From the NCBI GenBank assembly GCA_003693705.1, contig RBZT01000261.1:1-64000 (forward strand): a DNA stretch of 64,000 nt. The letters run 5' to 3'. Shown here in pieces: positions 46,376 to 58,355 of the stretch; position 1 is the first letter of the stretch, and each line of letters opens with the position of its first letter. Made by a program: the position numbers and the translations under genes. This DNA is from Polymyxa betae (taxonomy: Eukaryota; Endomyxa; Phytomyxea; Plasmodiophorida; Plasmodiophoridae). The notes under the pieces were generated by a model. The model ran no database searches. It was given only the letters and a program-made list of their open reading frames with translations, and was not told the origin of the DNA.

Positions 46376-49300
46376 ATGACGACTCTGCGTCCGAACTTGA
46401 ATGATGGTCCTGGACCTGGATTTGCAGCTAATCGTCGTCTGCGAATCTCGGTCGCGACCAGTACGGTCTTGGCCACCGTCACCACGGATACGACCGCGCC
46501 GTCGTTCGCCGAACGTCGCCGTCGTACTCGAAATCTGTCTCCCATCAAGTCTCTGTATAAACATGCACCTGGTGCGTCATTCGCAGAACGACGACGACGA
46601 CGACGTTCTGATCGTGTTAACGATCATGATGATGAAGTTACTATTGGACCAGATACACAGACAGATGTTATTATATCAGAAACTTCTCCAGATCATGATA
46701 TTGGGGCTGTTATACAACCTATCACATCTAATATCAATAATCAACAAGTGGTGGTCGCCATCCCCAAACCGATCACCACGACGGAGGCGGTCACGGCAGT
46801 TGCTGATCCGGACCCTTTCCGGGGCGTACTGGCCTTGTTCGATTGTCAGCTAAGTTGAGATCTATATCCCATCTGCATGTTCTCTATCACTAAATCTGAT
46901 AATTATGTATAGCGGAGACTATATGGTCATGGATTCAGGAACTTCGTGGTGTTCATCGTCAACGTAATAAGACATTACAATTGGTATGTTATATAGATAA
47001 ACAGGGGTTTATATATATATGAAAGAGCTGGAGTTCACCAATTCATTACAAGGAACTCGATCGGGTCGTCATACCGCCCCATTGGCGTCAGGCGGATCCG
47101 GACGCGATCGCCGACATGCTGGCCCAGTACCCAGCCGATCCGATTCTGGCTCTATCGAATCTACAGACGTCGCTACTCGATGAAGTCGTCCCATGTGTCA
47201 ATCCGGTCGTTCGCGTCACGATCGTCGATATCCGGGACGGGACGTACTGGCCCAAGCGGCATCCGGACTGGTCGGTGGTGGCCCATTACGAATCAGGTCA
47301 GATCTGGCTGATTGGCTCTGACATTCATCCAATGATGGGTCGCGGCGTTCGCGCGCCTCTCCATATCTGACTGGGTCGTACAGGCCCCGGTGCTCGCCTG
47401 ATTCTACCAAATCAGACGCATCCGTGGTCCAGTTGTGGTCGGCGCGTACTGGCCCCGTCCTGGCCCGATCCGATTCTGTTCAATGAATCATTGATACACT
47501 TCTTCGATCCTCATGTTCTCATTCTATTCGAGCTACTAGGTCAGTATGGCCGGTTTCCGGGTGGGTCGTACTGATCCCGGCCCTTTTGGGGGAATAGATG
47601 TTGGGGCCCATATTGACCTGGATCGATATGGAGAGGGAGTACGACCAATAGCCTGGGCGTTCCTAAAACCTCTTAATATACATGGTATACCTAATCATGG
47701 ATATATAACATTACAGTTATATAATAGATTACAATTATATCCACTACGTATTAGACCAAATGTTCCATCTGTATGATATCAATCTATATATTATTATATT
47801 ATCAATTATTTAACTGTTGCTATATGGATGGGGATCTTATTCCTGATTTACCAACTGGTTTTTACCTTGTGTGTTAACATACAATATCATTAACTAATTT
47901 CATATCTAGGTATATTTTGAGTATATTGAACAGAAGAATACAAGATGGAGTCCATATACAGGTACAATATCTCTATATCTACATGGTATTGCTCCATTAC
48001 GTCCTCGTATTATTAAGGGACATCGTCCTATATTACCAACTGATATAGAACATGGACGTATTGATTTTCAGGTAGGCAGAGAGAGAGAGAGAGAGAGAAA
48101 GGGCCCAGATCTGTTCATTAACTAACTAATATCAATATCAGACTATGAAAGCGGATCTTCTCACCGATATATCGATGCCGTCGGTCGTACCGGCCCGCGA
48201 TGCGGGTCCATCCACGAGGAACACGACCATGCATACGATACGATCTGGTTCAGATTCATGTCTCATACCTAATAGACGTCTCTATAAACTACCAGCTGGA
48301 TCATTGGGTGCATTCGCCATCGAATTCAGTCCGGATGGGCGTTCGCTGGCCTGTGCCGTGGGCGAGTACGTCCTGTTCCCCGTCAAGATCGTCGATGTCG
48401 AATCGGGTCTGGTACAGGGCGTACTGGCCGGCCATCACGACCTTATACATGATGTCGCATGGTCGACTAACGCCAGGTTCTTGGTGACGGCATCGTCGGA
48501 TCGCACCGCCAAGGTACGTACTGCCCCCCGTGTTGGTCGTTGTTGTTGTTGTGTAACGTGTGTTTGATGGCAGGTCTGGTCCATAACCAGTAATCAGGCT
48601 GTAGTAACATTACAACATCCATGTTTTGTGTATCAATCGAAATTCTGTCCAATACCCCATGATGCTCCAGTACGTTCTGCGGTCGTACTGGAATTCTCCT
48701 GTCAACTGACTTTCCGATCGCTCAGAATCGTATGGTGATCACAGCCGGATCCGACGGCATCGTCCGTGTTTGGGACGGTACGACGGGATCGTTGATGTAT
48801 GAATTATGTGGCCATCATTCTGCTGCAATACATTCTATAGCATTAGATATAGCTGGATTAAGGTATGTGTGATGTATGATACTCTGTATATATATAGAGA
48901 TATCCCTATACATATGTATCCATATTATCTATCTAACTATCATATATAGATTATGGACAGGAGATTGTAATGGTACAGTGATATCATGGGATAGAGATCT
49001 ATCTTGTATAACCTCCAGATTCTGTCTATTACATCATCTTCAATATCCTGATCTACATTCTATACCTATCACATGTCTACGATATGATTCAAGCAATGAT
49101 CTACTTGGTATATTAGCTCGTAATAGCACTCTATACATATTCGGAGCACGCAGGTAACATAGAGTTCTTCATACACAGTTGCTGATCGAACTGATGCGTG
49201 GGCAGGTACGACCTGCGACAGACGTTGACCGGAGCCATCTGCACGAAATCGTCAATACGATTTGTGTTCTCTCCGGATGGGCAATACGTCCTGTCGGGAT

Positions 49301-49622
49301 CTGAAGATGGTGATCTCTATGTCTGGAAGACATCTGGGGCCGTACTCGAGGCCAGGATTGAACCAGGTCGGAATGTTAGGGTTTAGGGTTTCTATAAGGT
49401 GCTCATGATAGCCATTGTGCAGGATTCCAGACGGCATCGTTCGCTGTGAGTTGGAGTCCTACCCAGCATATCATTGCAGCAGCATCGTTCGGTGCTGATT
49501 ATCCAGTCTATGTATATGATTGTGTTGTAGATCAGCATAGAGAAGGACATCGACCTATTGATGTTTCCAGAAGATCTACAGATGCATCATCATTAGCAAT
49601 GATAATGCCACGTGCTCTTTAG
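46376..49622 (+). CDS. AHI1: Jouberin/AHI1-like ciliary WD40 protein
   Basis: Transition-zone protein of cilia. Start MTTLRPNLNDGPGPGFAAN with a basic, Arg-rich N-terminus. Exons then give IWSWIQELRGVHRQRNKT and the C2-like module before the WD repeats (NPVVRVTIVDIRDGTYW, RLILPNQTHPWSSCGRR, DPILFNESLIHFFDPHVL, PIAWAFLKPLNIHGIPNHG). IPNRRLYKLPAGSLGAFAIE leads into WD40 repeats (EFSPDGRSLACAVGEY, HHDLIHDVAWSTNARFLV, GSDGIVRVWDGTTGSLMYE, FSPDGQYVLSGSEDGDLYVW). The C-terminus is VSRRSTDASSLAMIMPRAL; no SH3 domain is visible, unlike vertebrate AHI1. One intron holds a GA microsatellite (48078-48097). Some introns are longer and GC-richer than elsewhere in the window. Confidence 0.85.
48078..48097 (+). 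repeat. (GA)n microsatellite in an AHI1 intron
   Basis: About ten perfect GA dinucleotides a few bases after the splice donor of an AHI1 intron. Expected to be length-polymorphic. Confidence 0.85.
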
Positions 49623-50141
49623 TCAATTATTTTGCAATACTATTTAATTTAATCAAGGAAATAATAAATGTAAATACTATTCCATAGCTATATGTTTTCA
49701 TTAGCAGCTATTGACCTATCGCTCACCACAATGACTCTGAAGCTGTACACTTTTAAGCCTGTTCATAACAATTCCTGCCTACCTGATAAGAGCTGAAACT
49801 TGCCGTTCAAGCTTTTTCGATGAGTCTGAGCAGATACCTGTTGCTATTATTGCACCTAGCCTAGAATTGATACACGATAATCCAATGGTAGCATCAGCTG
49901 GAGATAGTAGAATGTAGACCATCACATGTAAATAGAGGATATGCACAGAACCAGCTTCTGCATAAAGCTTTGACCTGAAATATTGTAGACCATCTGACCG
50001 CAGTAGCCGATGTTCCAAAGCGATTCCAATTCATCACTCAATCTTTTAATGAAAACTGATAGCGCGCTATTGCAAACCAAGCCGATCTTGGTGATGATCC
50101 TGATGAATAAACAGGGACCTGGATGAGATAATCAGATAGGT
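49623..50141 (-). other. spacer with possible small minus-strand gene
   Basis: A 520-base spacer between AHI1 and uL10m. A minus-strand frame at 49779-50018 (contains SPADATIGLSCINSRLGA and CSDSSKKLERQVSALIR) and an upstream frame near 49980-50070 (ALSVFIKRLSDELESLWNIG) look coding and could be joined by splicing into a small protein. I do not recognise it. If unreal, the region is simply spacer. Confidence 0.3.
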
Positions 50142-50903
50142 ATGTTGTATCTATTTGTCGCATCAGATTTTATTCTTGTCCGGGAACCCTCTATTGGCTC
50201 CGTTGATATCGTCATCATGTCGTCGTCATGCCAAAAGCTGAGTCTGTCAAAATATCGCAAGCATACCATTGCACAGCACATCAATCATGTTGCCAATAAT
50301 GCCAGATTCGTGATGCTGGCTCACTGGAACAGCACGGCCGCCTTCGAACAGGCTCGTCGGGCTTGGAGGGCCGCCAACATTCAATCATCGATTGTGAAAG
50401 TAATCGCGATGAAAGGCGTTTATTGTTATGGTGACGCATTGAGCGACGATGCTAGGTGAGGGTTGGCAGGGTTGGATTCAAAGATACTCGCGCCTCGTTC
50501 CTGATCCCATGCCTACGAGGTCCGACCGCTCTGGTTTATGCTGATAAAACCAGCGATGATGATCGGCTCGGCCAGAAACTGATTTGTCAGGCAGCGAAAC
50601 CTGCTCTAGACTCCAACGACATCATGTTCATTGCGGCGTCGTTGGACGGTATGATGATTAATCGCGAGCAAGCCCAGGTCGGTGATCTATCGTTGGGAAA
50701 TGGGTTCCGAGCTAATACGTTTAGAGCAGTATTTACAAAAGGCGCGATCAACTCCAGATCAAGACCTTGGTGCAGCGTTGTCCAACCTGCCTATGTACTC
50801 ATTGCCTCGTTTATGCAGGACCAACATTGACGAAATCGCTCGTATCATGGAATTCCATCGCGATCGTCTTCAGGAACCCCCCTCCGCCGATGGCGAGGCG
50901 TAG
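50142..50903 (+). CDS. MRPL10: mitochondrial ribosomal protein uL10m (MRPL10-like)
   Basis: L10-family stalk-base protein of the large mitoribosomal subunit. Core pattern: LSLSKYRKHTIAQHINHVA, ARFVMLAHWNSTAAFEQ, RAANIQSSIVKVIAMKG, GPTALVYADKTSDDDRLGQ, MFIAASLDGMMINREQAQ. One intron (about 50456-50520) joins to the GPTALVY exon; a second (about 50683-50725) keeps frame into EQYLQKARSTPDQDLGAAL and the ending EPPSADGEA. The real start may be the internal ATG at 50217 (MSSSCQKLSLSKYRKH). Similarity is to the family pattern, not a close copy. Confidence 0.65.
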
Positions 50904-51007
50904 CTCATGCCTATTGCTGGGATTTATTACATTAAAAACAAAGCCACTTCAGATCGTCATATGCTCTCAGTTCTCTCACTAAAATCTGACAATGCTCAGG
51001 CAATCGT

Positions 51008-53746
51008 TCAATTCATTTCAGCATCAGCAACGATGATATTGGTGTTGTGATCGTGGAATGGGTTGGTTTCGATGGCGATGCCCAGCATTTTTAGCTCTAT
51101 CTTCCTGCATTTTTTCTCCCATTGTCTCCGTTCCCTTGAAACTGCTACCTCGGCCTTATCCAGCTCCAGTTCTAAACGCGTCAACTGTTTCCTGAGGTTC
51201 TGTTCCTCTTCATTTGCCTGCTGTAGATGTATTTCTTTCTCGATCACATTCTGTTCCAGAATTGCAATTGTTGAACGTAGCTCTGAAGATTGACTGTTGT
51301 TGGATTCGAACTGATGCTTTAGTCCTTTGACGTGTTCGCGAAGCCGATTTGCCTCTGATTCGAAAGTTCTCGCTTTGCTTTGCGAAACAGCTGTTTCGTC
51401 TCGAAGGTCTCGAATCGTTTTTTGGAGCTGATTTACGCTTGAATTGTGCGATCTTTGTATCTGCTCTATTTTGTCGTCGTAATCTCGTTGTATTCGAACA
51501 TTTTTGGATTCGATTTTATCTCTCATATCATTTAAGTCCTGAATCCGATCATGCAAAGCGGCAATTTCCTTGTCCTTCGAGGTTTTCAAAACTTCATTTT
51601 GTTGCTGGAGTTGTGCTTGTGCTGCGCTATATTTTGCGATTTCGTTTAGAAGATCTTGCTTTGCTTTCTTCAACTCATTTTCGGCATTATTTAGTTTTTC
51701 TGTCAAAGATTTGCATTCTGAACGCCGCTCTCGTAATGATTCTGCTATCTGCGAAAGCTTGTCTTCGCAAATATCTCTTTCTTCTTCATATTGTTGTGTT
51801 TTCAACTAAAACATTTCATTAATCTCTGCGATCATTTCTGGTTGCTACAAGACCTTTAGCTCGTTTTCTAACTGACCATCCTTCTTCATCATCGTTTCTA
51901 GGCGGCTTTCTAAACGAACAATCTGAGCGCGGGCTTCGTTGAGAGTATCTCCAATCTCGTTTTGTACCCGAATTGAAGTCTCCTGCATATGCTGAAAACT
52001 ACATTGGAGAATTTCTTGTAAGTCGACAATATTATGATTCAGGATCATACTTTTTCATGGCAGACTGAGCGCGTCGATCGGCAATATCTCTGCTGTTTTC
52101 AAGCTCAGCGCATTTCGTTTGCAGTTGCTTGATATCTTCGAAAAGTTGTGACTCTTTGGCATTAGCTGTCGCAATAGCTTTTGATAGAGCGCTGGAGCTG
52201 CTTGAACGCAAAGACTGCAGAGCATCAGACAGCTGCTCGCACTCTGATTTTCTCTGATCGCAATTCAATTCATAAAATGAATGCATGATAGAATATCAAT
52301 TACCTGCTTCTCAGCATGTTCCGCTCGTTGTACAGCCTCGTCGCGTTTGAGTGTGGCATCAAGAAAAGAGCATTTCAATTCGCCCAATTCTGACATGAGT
52401 TTCAGATTTGAAGTATTGAGATCTTCAATGCTCTTTTCTAAATTCTTTATTGTACAGAGCATTCCTGTTTTCTGTTGATTGCTTGAATTTAGCAGATTCT
52501 ATAAGTCTCTTACCTTGTAGATCTGAGTCCTTTGAACCGATTATCTGCGTCTGCTGTCTGTTTTGTTCTAGAGAATCTTGAAGTAATTGATTTAGATGTC
52601 TCGCTTCTCCAGACGATTGCGTGTATTGAGTGTGCAATGTTGTCAGCTCACTTTTCAGCTCGTGGATGCATTTCTCACTTTCGACTTCGTGCTCTTTCAA
52701 CAGTTGCTTAAATTGCTCTGCATCCTTTGAACGACCCTGAAGCTCGACTTGAAGCTGCAGACTATCTTCTTGGGCTGATTTCATATGCCTTATAGCGTCC
52801 TCAGTCTGCTTTCTGTTAAAGGAAAGCTCCTTCTGCAGAGCCTCAATCTGGATCTCCATATCACTCATCTGCGAAACTTTCATTTCATAGTTATTGATAT
52901 CATTCCTATTTTGAGTTACTATCCGCAGCTACGAAAGAAGCAGCCAATTACCTCAGAGAAATTATAATGGTGTCTCGTTCTTCGAGAAGAGTTCTAGTGC
53001 CATCCAGTTCTCGACGAGACTCTAATTCTTGTGTCCGTAACAGATGGTTTTCATCTCCCAACAGGGAACATCGTTGGTTAAGTTCATGAAGCTCGCTACT
53101 ATCCATGATACCGCCTGAGTGCCCTCCGTCATCAAACCGCTGAACCAATTTTACAATATGTTCTTCCTAGAATGAACTTTAGATGCACAATAATCTCAAC
53201 CATGAGACCTCTGTTACAAGCTCTGATTCTAGCTCTTCATTGCGAGCAACGAGCCGATTGAGGTCCGATTTCAAATTTTGCAGATCACGGCGAAGCTCGG
53301 CATTGGCGGTGTTAGCTTGAGCTAATTGAGAATCATATGTGACCAATAAAGGAGATCTACGAGAATTTCAAAGAAACTCGATTTGTAATTAGAAGCTGGT
53401 ACATGTATTGTTGATTGACAGTCCAAGGCGCCAGGTCATCGTTGTCATTGTCGATTGCCACCAGAACGTCAGGAAGTTTCATTTGATAGGCTTTCAATTC
53501 GGCTTCCAATCGAGCAGCTAAACATCGCCTCCCGCAACATTCATATGCAATCCATTACGGTTGTGAAAGCTTACAATATGTTTTCAAAAAGTCCCTTTGA
53601 GATTCAGCCAGGTGCAGTTGGCGCAGTGTAGCATCGCGGTCGGCGAAGGCCAGTGATTGCTGCTGCACCTGAGCGGCCTGAGTTGGCTGGACGAGATCAG
53701 CATCAGGAGGATATGATTGTCGTAATGATTGGGCTCCAATCATCAC
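51008..53746 (-). CDS. long coiled-coil protein of unknown function
   Basis: Multi-exon minus-strand gene. Start MMIGAQSLRQSYPPDADLV, then Gln-rich AAQVQQQSLAFADRDATLR and RQLHLAESQRDFLKTY. The rest is nearly continuous coiled coil (for example ELHELNQRCSLLGDENHLL, QIEALQKELSFNRKQTED, LEQNVIEKEIHLQQANEEE). The C-terminal exon (51805-51008) is the longest and ends NTNIIVADAEMN. Introns near 53570, 53390, 52935, 52490, 52300, 52040 and 51845 are inferred from frame. Roughly 750-800 residues. A structural role, such as centrosome, basal body or Golgi, is likely from architecture only. Confidence 0.65.
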
Positions 53747-53966
53747 TTTTTAATCAAATCACAATAAGATTACGATACCAATGATTTGTACAACTCAACT
53801 GACAAGTGACGTTACATCACAGTCAAGTCATAGCATAACCCCATGAGGCCATGACCCATATGACTGGGACATTTCGCTTGAAAGCAACCTGCCGTTCCAA
53901 AACCATGCAATCTTGGTCAGTGGACGTAGGTAGGGATCTCGATGAATGGAAACAAAAGTTTTATTC

Positions 53967-55689
53967 TTATACTAAGAGCTCGCTGCTATTGTCAACTAGG
54001 ATTTGATACCCATTAAGAGCACAGTGGTCAATAATGGCTGGTTCTGGTACGCTTGGCATGTGGCTCTCAGGCGACATGATTCGGGAGATGCCGAGCCCAA
54101 CAACGGCCACAGCATATAATGTCGAGATTAGCATGTGCAGCGTAACTAGAACACGAGCACTGCTACTGATCGCCCAAACGTCTCCATAGCCGGTTGTGCT
54201 CTGGACTACTGTGCTGAAGAATAACAGCGTCCATGCTCGACGTTCCAGGCCATATTTTACTCCTGGAGTTCCATCTAATGATGAAATTCGGAATGCTGCT
54301 GGACCTTGAACCAACGATAGCAGCAGGTAGAAATGGGCGAATATCATAACAGTCGCGATCACCGATTGAAGCAAGAAAGAGAAATCGATATAGTTGACGT
54401 TGATTTTGTGGACGACTCGAACTGACATCGATATTACAACAATTGCCTATGAAAGCACAGTTGGTGATAAATCTGCAACATTTCGACTGACAGTCTTACC
54501 TGAATGAGTCCGATGAACGCCAGGGCGTAGAGCGTTGTCCTAGATGTCGGAGATGTGAGGTTCGTTTCGTCACCAATGACTAGTTTGATGATAATTAAAG
54601 ATGTCATTGAAGTCGTTATCACAAAAACTGCAAGATATCGAATCAAGAACTTCCGACATCTCTCCAGGCCTAATTATAAACACTAAACTGAAGTTCTGCC
54701 AATGACTTTAAATGCGACCTGGAATACGTTCCCTCATTTGCTTGAGCAGGCGCTGAAACAGATTTCGGTTCATGCGTGCATGTTCCCTTCTTAGCTGAAC
54801 TTCTTCAAGATCGAACGCTTTCTGAAAGTGAGAGCACAATATAGCAAATATGCCAATATTATACATTGTTCCAAGACACATTTGCAATGCAGCCAACGTT
54901 TGTCCAGGCCATTCCAAAGCGTACACATCACCGAATCCTTGATTAATCATGTTGATAAGCAGACACAATGTGACAAGCGCGGAAAAACCGACCTGTACTT
55001 GAGATGGTGGCCACCGAGTAGTAAACCAAACTAATAATGGATTGCCCGAGTGTTATCGGATTGATATCAATGTGATAGCTACTCGGATGGATGGTAAATG
55101 CTAACAAATGGAATCCAGAAAATGCGATGATCACTGCAATATACGTCTGTCCAATTCGCTTCATAGAGGGAATACCATGCAATATCATGTGGAATGTATG
55201 CTTTAGAAATGCAGCTAGGACCATGGCTTGCAGCACCTGAGGTTTATCAGCAAGTTTAGTAAAACCCATATTGTGTCGTACCTGGCAAACTGCCAAGCTA
55301 ATCAGAGTCCTGTGATCAGGCTGCTGTGGAATAGCATTTGATCCATTCCAAACAATTATGATCGCGATTGCTTGTAAGACCAAACTTGTTTCGACACAAT
55401 AAATAAATAAAATTCTGTAAAAATTCCATAATGGCCCTGTACGCTCAGATTCAGCAGAAATCGGGCTATCGGATTATATGCATACCGTGCATATGAGTCT
55501 GAATATCAGGACTATCGTTCCTTCGAATAGTAAGGAGTGTATCCCCTGAAGATGACACTTTCAATGATTCGCAGCCAGAACTAGATGTGATATAAACCGA
55601 CTGGGATTTGGGCAATGCTTATGATAGTCCTTCTCGAAACTCCATGCCTGGTACAGCTGATTAATGAGATTCGATCTATCCTGGATCAT
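53967..55689 (-). CDS. two-pore K+ channel with two 4-helix halves
   Basis: Eight predicted membrane helices in two halves, each three helices, pore loop, one helix. Half 1: VLQAIAIIIVWNGSNA, AVCQVLQAMVLAAFLKHTF, IAVIIAFSGFHLLAFTI, pore SLVYYSVATISSTGFGDVYA (filter split by an intron), MCLGTMYNIGIFAILCSHF. Half 2: RYLAVFVITTSMTSLIIIKL, ALAFIGLIQAIVVISMSV, LQSVIATVMIFAHFYLLLSL, pore FFSTVVQSTTGYGDVWA, LHMLISTLYAVAVVGLGIS. TGFGD and TGYGD are canonical K+ filters. There is no charged S4. This layout differs from animal two-pore channels (2+2 helices) and from fungal TOK1 (6+2). Start MIQDRSNLINQLYQAWSF at 55689 is head-to-head with GUCD1; an apparent 21-nt intron (55581-55601) follows HCPNP. 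Confidence 0.78.
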
Positions 55690-55699
55690 AGTAGCGCGA

Positions 55700-56432
55700 A
55701 TGTCCTCTGTGTTGCATGCAGTCGAATATGTTGGGCAGCGATCTTCATGGGACTGTGCTATCGCCTGCAGTGCCATGGTCTGCAGGTCATACGATAGCGA
55801 ACGACCTCTCAGCTGCTGACGACTGATCTGGTCATAGGGCGCTGGCGCTGACCTGGTCCTATACCGACCTGGTTCTGCAATGCCAGACGACGACAGTGTG
55901 GACAATAGATATTCTGCTAGCTCTATATAGATCCGGTGTGAAAGCTATTATGTATACTATACATGTGGGAGCTGATAGACGGCATGAGGCCAAGCCATAT
56001 TATCAGGCGTCTTTCAGGCAGGATTCCCAAAGAGTTGGGCAGCTTTTCCTGGATGCTCGTCGCCTTGGGATTTCGATCACCGCTCATGCATTGACTTCAT
56101 CGGAATTGGTCACTTTGATTACCGAGAAGTCAGCCGTTGTTATTCTGCTGATCGACCAAAAGGTTCTTCATCAGGAACGCAATTCGCAGCCTGGCGGCCC
56201 GAATTCGTTCGTAGGACACTATATCTTATTGATTGGATTCCAGCAAGATTCGTCAGGAAACGAAATTTTTTGCTATTTAGATCCAGCAGCCCCTCCAGCT
56301 CCGTTTTCGTATAGTACGATAACGGTCCACGAGTTGGATCTAGCGCGGATGTCGCCTGGGACGGATCAGGACGCAATCGTCATAGACATCACACAGAAAG
56401 CCAAGATGTATTCATATTACGGCATTGAATGA
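55700..56432 (+). CDS. GUCD1: GUCD1-like C39-fold protein
   Basis: Small cytosolic protein of the GUCD1 (guanylyl cyclase domain-containing 1) family, whose fold resembles C39 cysteine peptidases; function is poorly known. Exon 1, MSSVLHAVEYVGQRSSWDC with AIACSAMVC, holds the WDC-x3-C-type active-site-like motif. A short intron (about 55785-55837) joins to RALALTWSYTDLVLQCQ. The body matches the family: TTTVWTIDILLALYRSGVK, HEAKPYYQASFRQDSQRV, FVGHYILLIGFQQDSSGNE (catalytic-His-like), FCYLDPAAPPAP, and GTDQDAIVIDI. Its start codon is only 10 bases from the start of the divergent K+ channel. Confidence 0.82.
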
Positions 56433-56543
56433 TTAATAAATAAGTAAAGAGATAAACTCTCGTAGTTTTGAATTCTTGGCTCAACTCGAAGAAGAAAATG
56501 CAAAGGCATCTATGACGGGCCAGGACTCCAACACCTGTTTGCA

Positions 56544-57774
56544 ATGGTTCCTGAATACGGCTCGAAATACAAGGTCATTGAAGAGATCGGCGAAGGCACA
56601 TTTGGGCACGTTTATCGGGCTGTGAGAATTAAAGACAACGTGGTTGTCGTCCTAAAGAAGATCCTAATCCGCCGGCCCGAACATGGACTGCCTAAAGCTG
56701 TCCTGCGAGAAATCCACGCCTATCATCAGGTCCAGCACAACCATGTCCTTAACCTACTAGAAACGTACGCAAGACCTTCATCGGTTGTGCTGGTTCTCGA
56801 ATCAATGCATAGCGACCTGCACCAATTCCTTAGAAAACTGACACGTCCGCTGACCGAAGGCGAAATCAAGGTCTGATTGTCTAAACGAGTTTGTTGAATA
56901 TCATGTGCTTAACTGCTGCTTAGTGCATCATGAGAATGCTGTTATCGGGGCTAGCAGCTGTTCATAAGTCCCACATTATACATCGAGTAATAACAATACC
57001 GAGCTGCTTTTTACCATCTCATGTTTTCGTCCTTTTTCGACGATTCTCGTCAGCTCATGAAGAAACAATGGTTTCAAGCTTGTTTTAACACAAAATTTAC
57101 AGGATATTAAGCCGTCCAACATCCTGTTCGACGATGTTGGCCGGGTCAAGATTGGCGATATGGGCCTGGCTCGGATTCACATCGGCGATGGCCGTTCGTA
57201 CTCACACCAGGTTGCGACCCGATTCTATCGGGCGCCCGAACTCCTCTATGGCAGTCGTCAGTACGATTACGGCGTCGATCTATGGGCCGTCGGTTGCGTG
57301 TTCGGTGAGATGCTGGGCCATGGGCCTGTATTCCAGGGCCAGACCGATATCGACCAGCTGTATCAGGTGGTCCGCGTTCTGGGAACGCCATCATGTGAAA
57401 ATTGGCCGGTAGGAAGACATCGATGACAGGTTTGAGAAACTCTGACGTTGCTAATTAGGGTGTCGAGCAGCTGCCTGACTATGATAAAATTCGATTCTCG
57501 CTGGTGCCTCCTACGCCGTTTCGCCAGCTGTTGCCAGATGCTTCTGAACTGGCTTTGGATTTACTGCAGCAATTCCTCGTATATGACTCAACAAAGCGGA
57601 TGCCTGCAGCAGAGGTGATTCGAAGCTGGCACTTTATAGACGAAACGTATTTAATTGGAAGGACAGGCGTTGGAGCATGACTATTTCTTCTCTGAGCCTT
57701 ATCCAGCAAGACATGAGTATCTATTGCATCTGACAAGGCATTGGAATGATTCATTGCCGTCACCGGAACGGTAG
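56544..57774 (+). CDS. CDK20: cyclin-dependent kinase 20 (CCRK/LF2) homologue
   Basis: Ser/Thr kinase of the CDK family; CCRK/LF2 activates RCK-type kinases (ICK/MAK) that control cilium length. Visible: YKVIEEIGEGTFGHVYRAV (glycine loop), VVVVLKKILIRRPEHGLP (ATP lysine and the CDK20-like RRxEdGlP), LESMHSDLHQFLRK, IIHR spliced to DIKPSNILFDD (catalytic loop), IGDMGLARI (DFG reads DMG), SYSHQVATRFYRAPELLYG (activation loop) and YDYGVDLWAVGCVFGEML. VEQLPDYDKIRFSLVPP matches CDK20. Last exon ALEHDYFFSEPYPARHEY ends SPER. All catalytic residues (K, D, D) are present. Introns at about 56872-57105, 57409-57459 and 57617-57669. Confidence 0.9.
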
Positions 57775-58355
57775 AAATCATCTCGCTGCCAGCTTGGCAT
57801 TCTGATACCATTGCAATGACAATTCAGTCTTATTGAGGACTTTTAAAGCAAGATTATGGCCTGCCAGCTGGACACCGATTTGAACGTCTTCCTCGCGCCA
57901 ATCAGTACACAACCTACTTATCATCTATCTCATACCGACAACAATTTGGTCATATGCATCACTTGTTTCATAAAAAGTTCATGCTAAACTTGGAGTCAAT
58001 GAATTGCTGGCGACATCTCAAACATACAGCGGTCCTGCTGGACAATATTCACACTAAGTGGGCGATGAATTGGAAGCATGAAACATGACAAGACGAAGGC
58101 TCAATCCATGACATGTTGACAACTCAGCATTTCAGGCATGGTGAGATCTATTCAATGCTTAATAAAGCCGGGTCTGTCCAAACTTCTGAAACAGCTGGGT
58201 CTGACCAATCCTTTATGAGAGTATCTGTCTAATCCTTTAATAAGAGCCATGGGGCCATGATGGGGCGATATGGGGGCAGGGGTCATCGTCGACTGCGTGT
58301 GCAGCAACCCGTTTGTCATGTTACATCGTCTGTGAGTTCAAATCAGCATTAGGCG
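57775..58355. other. intergenic region, CDK20 / CDC16
   Basis: About 580 bases with no convincing gene. It contains loosely repeated phrases (GGGTCTGWCCAA near 58150 and 58197; AATCCTTTA twice near 58208-58240) and the motif CCATGGGGCCATGA at 58247-58260, related to the palindrome at 41169. Confidence 0.45.

Noticed and set aside
55689-55905. N-terminal extension of the K+ channel to 55905 (MSTLSSSGIAEPGRY)
   Set aside because: It lies entirely antisense to well-supported GUCD1 exons and has low-complexity composition.
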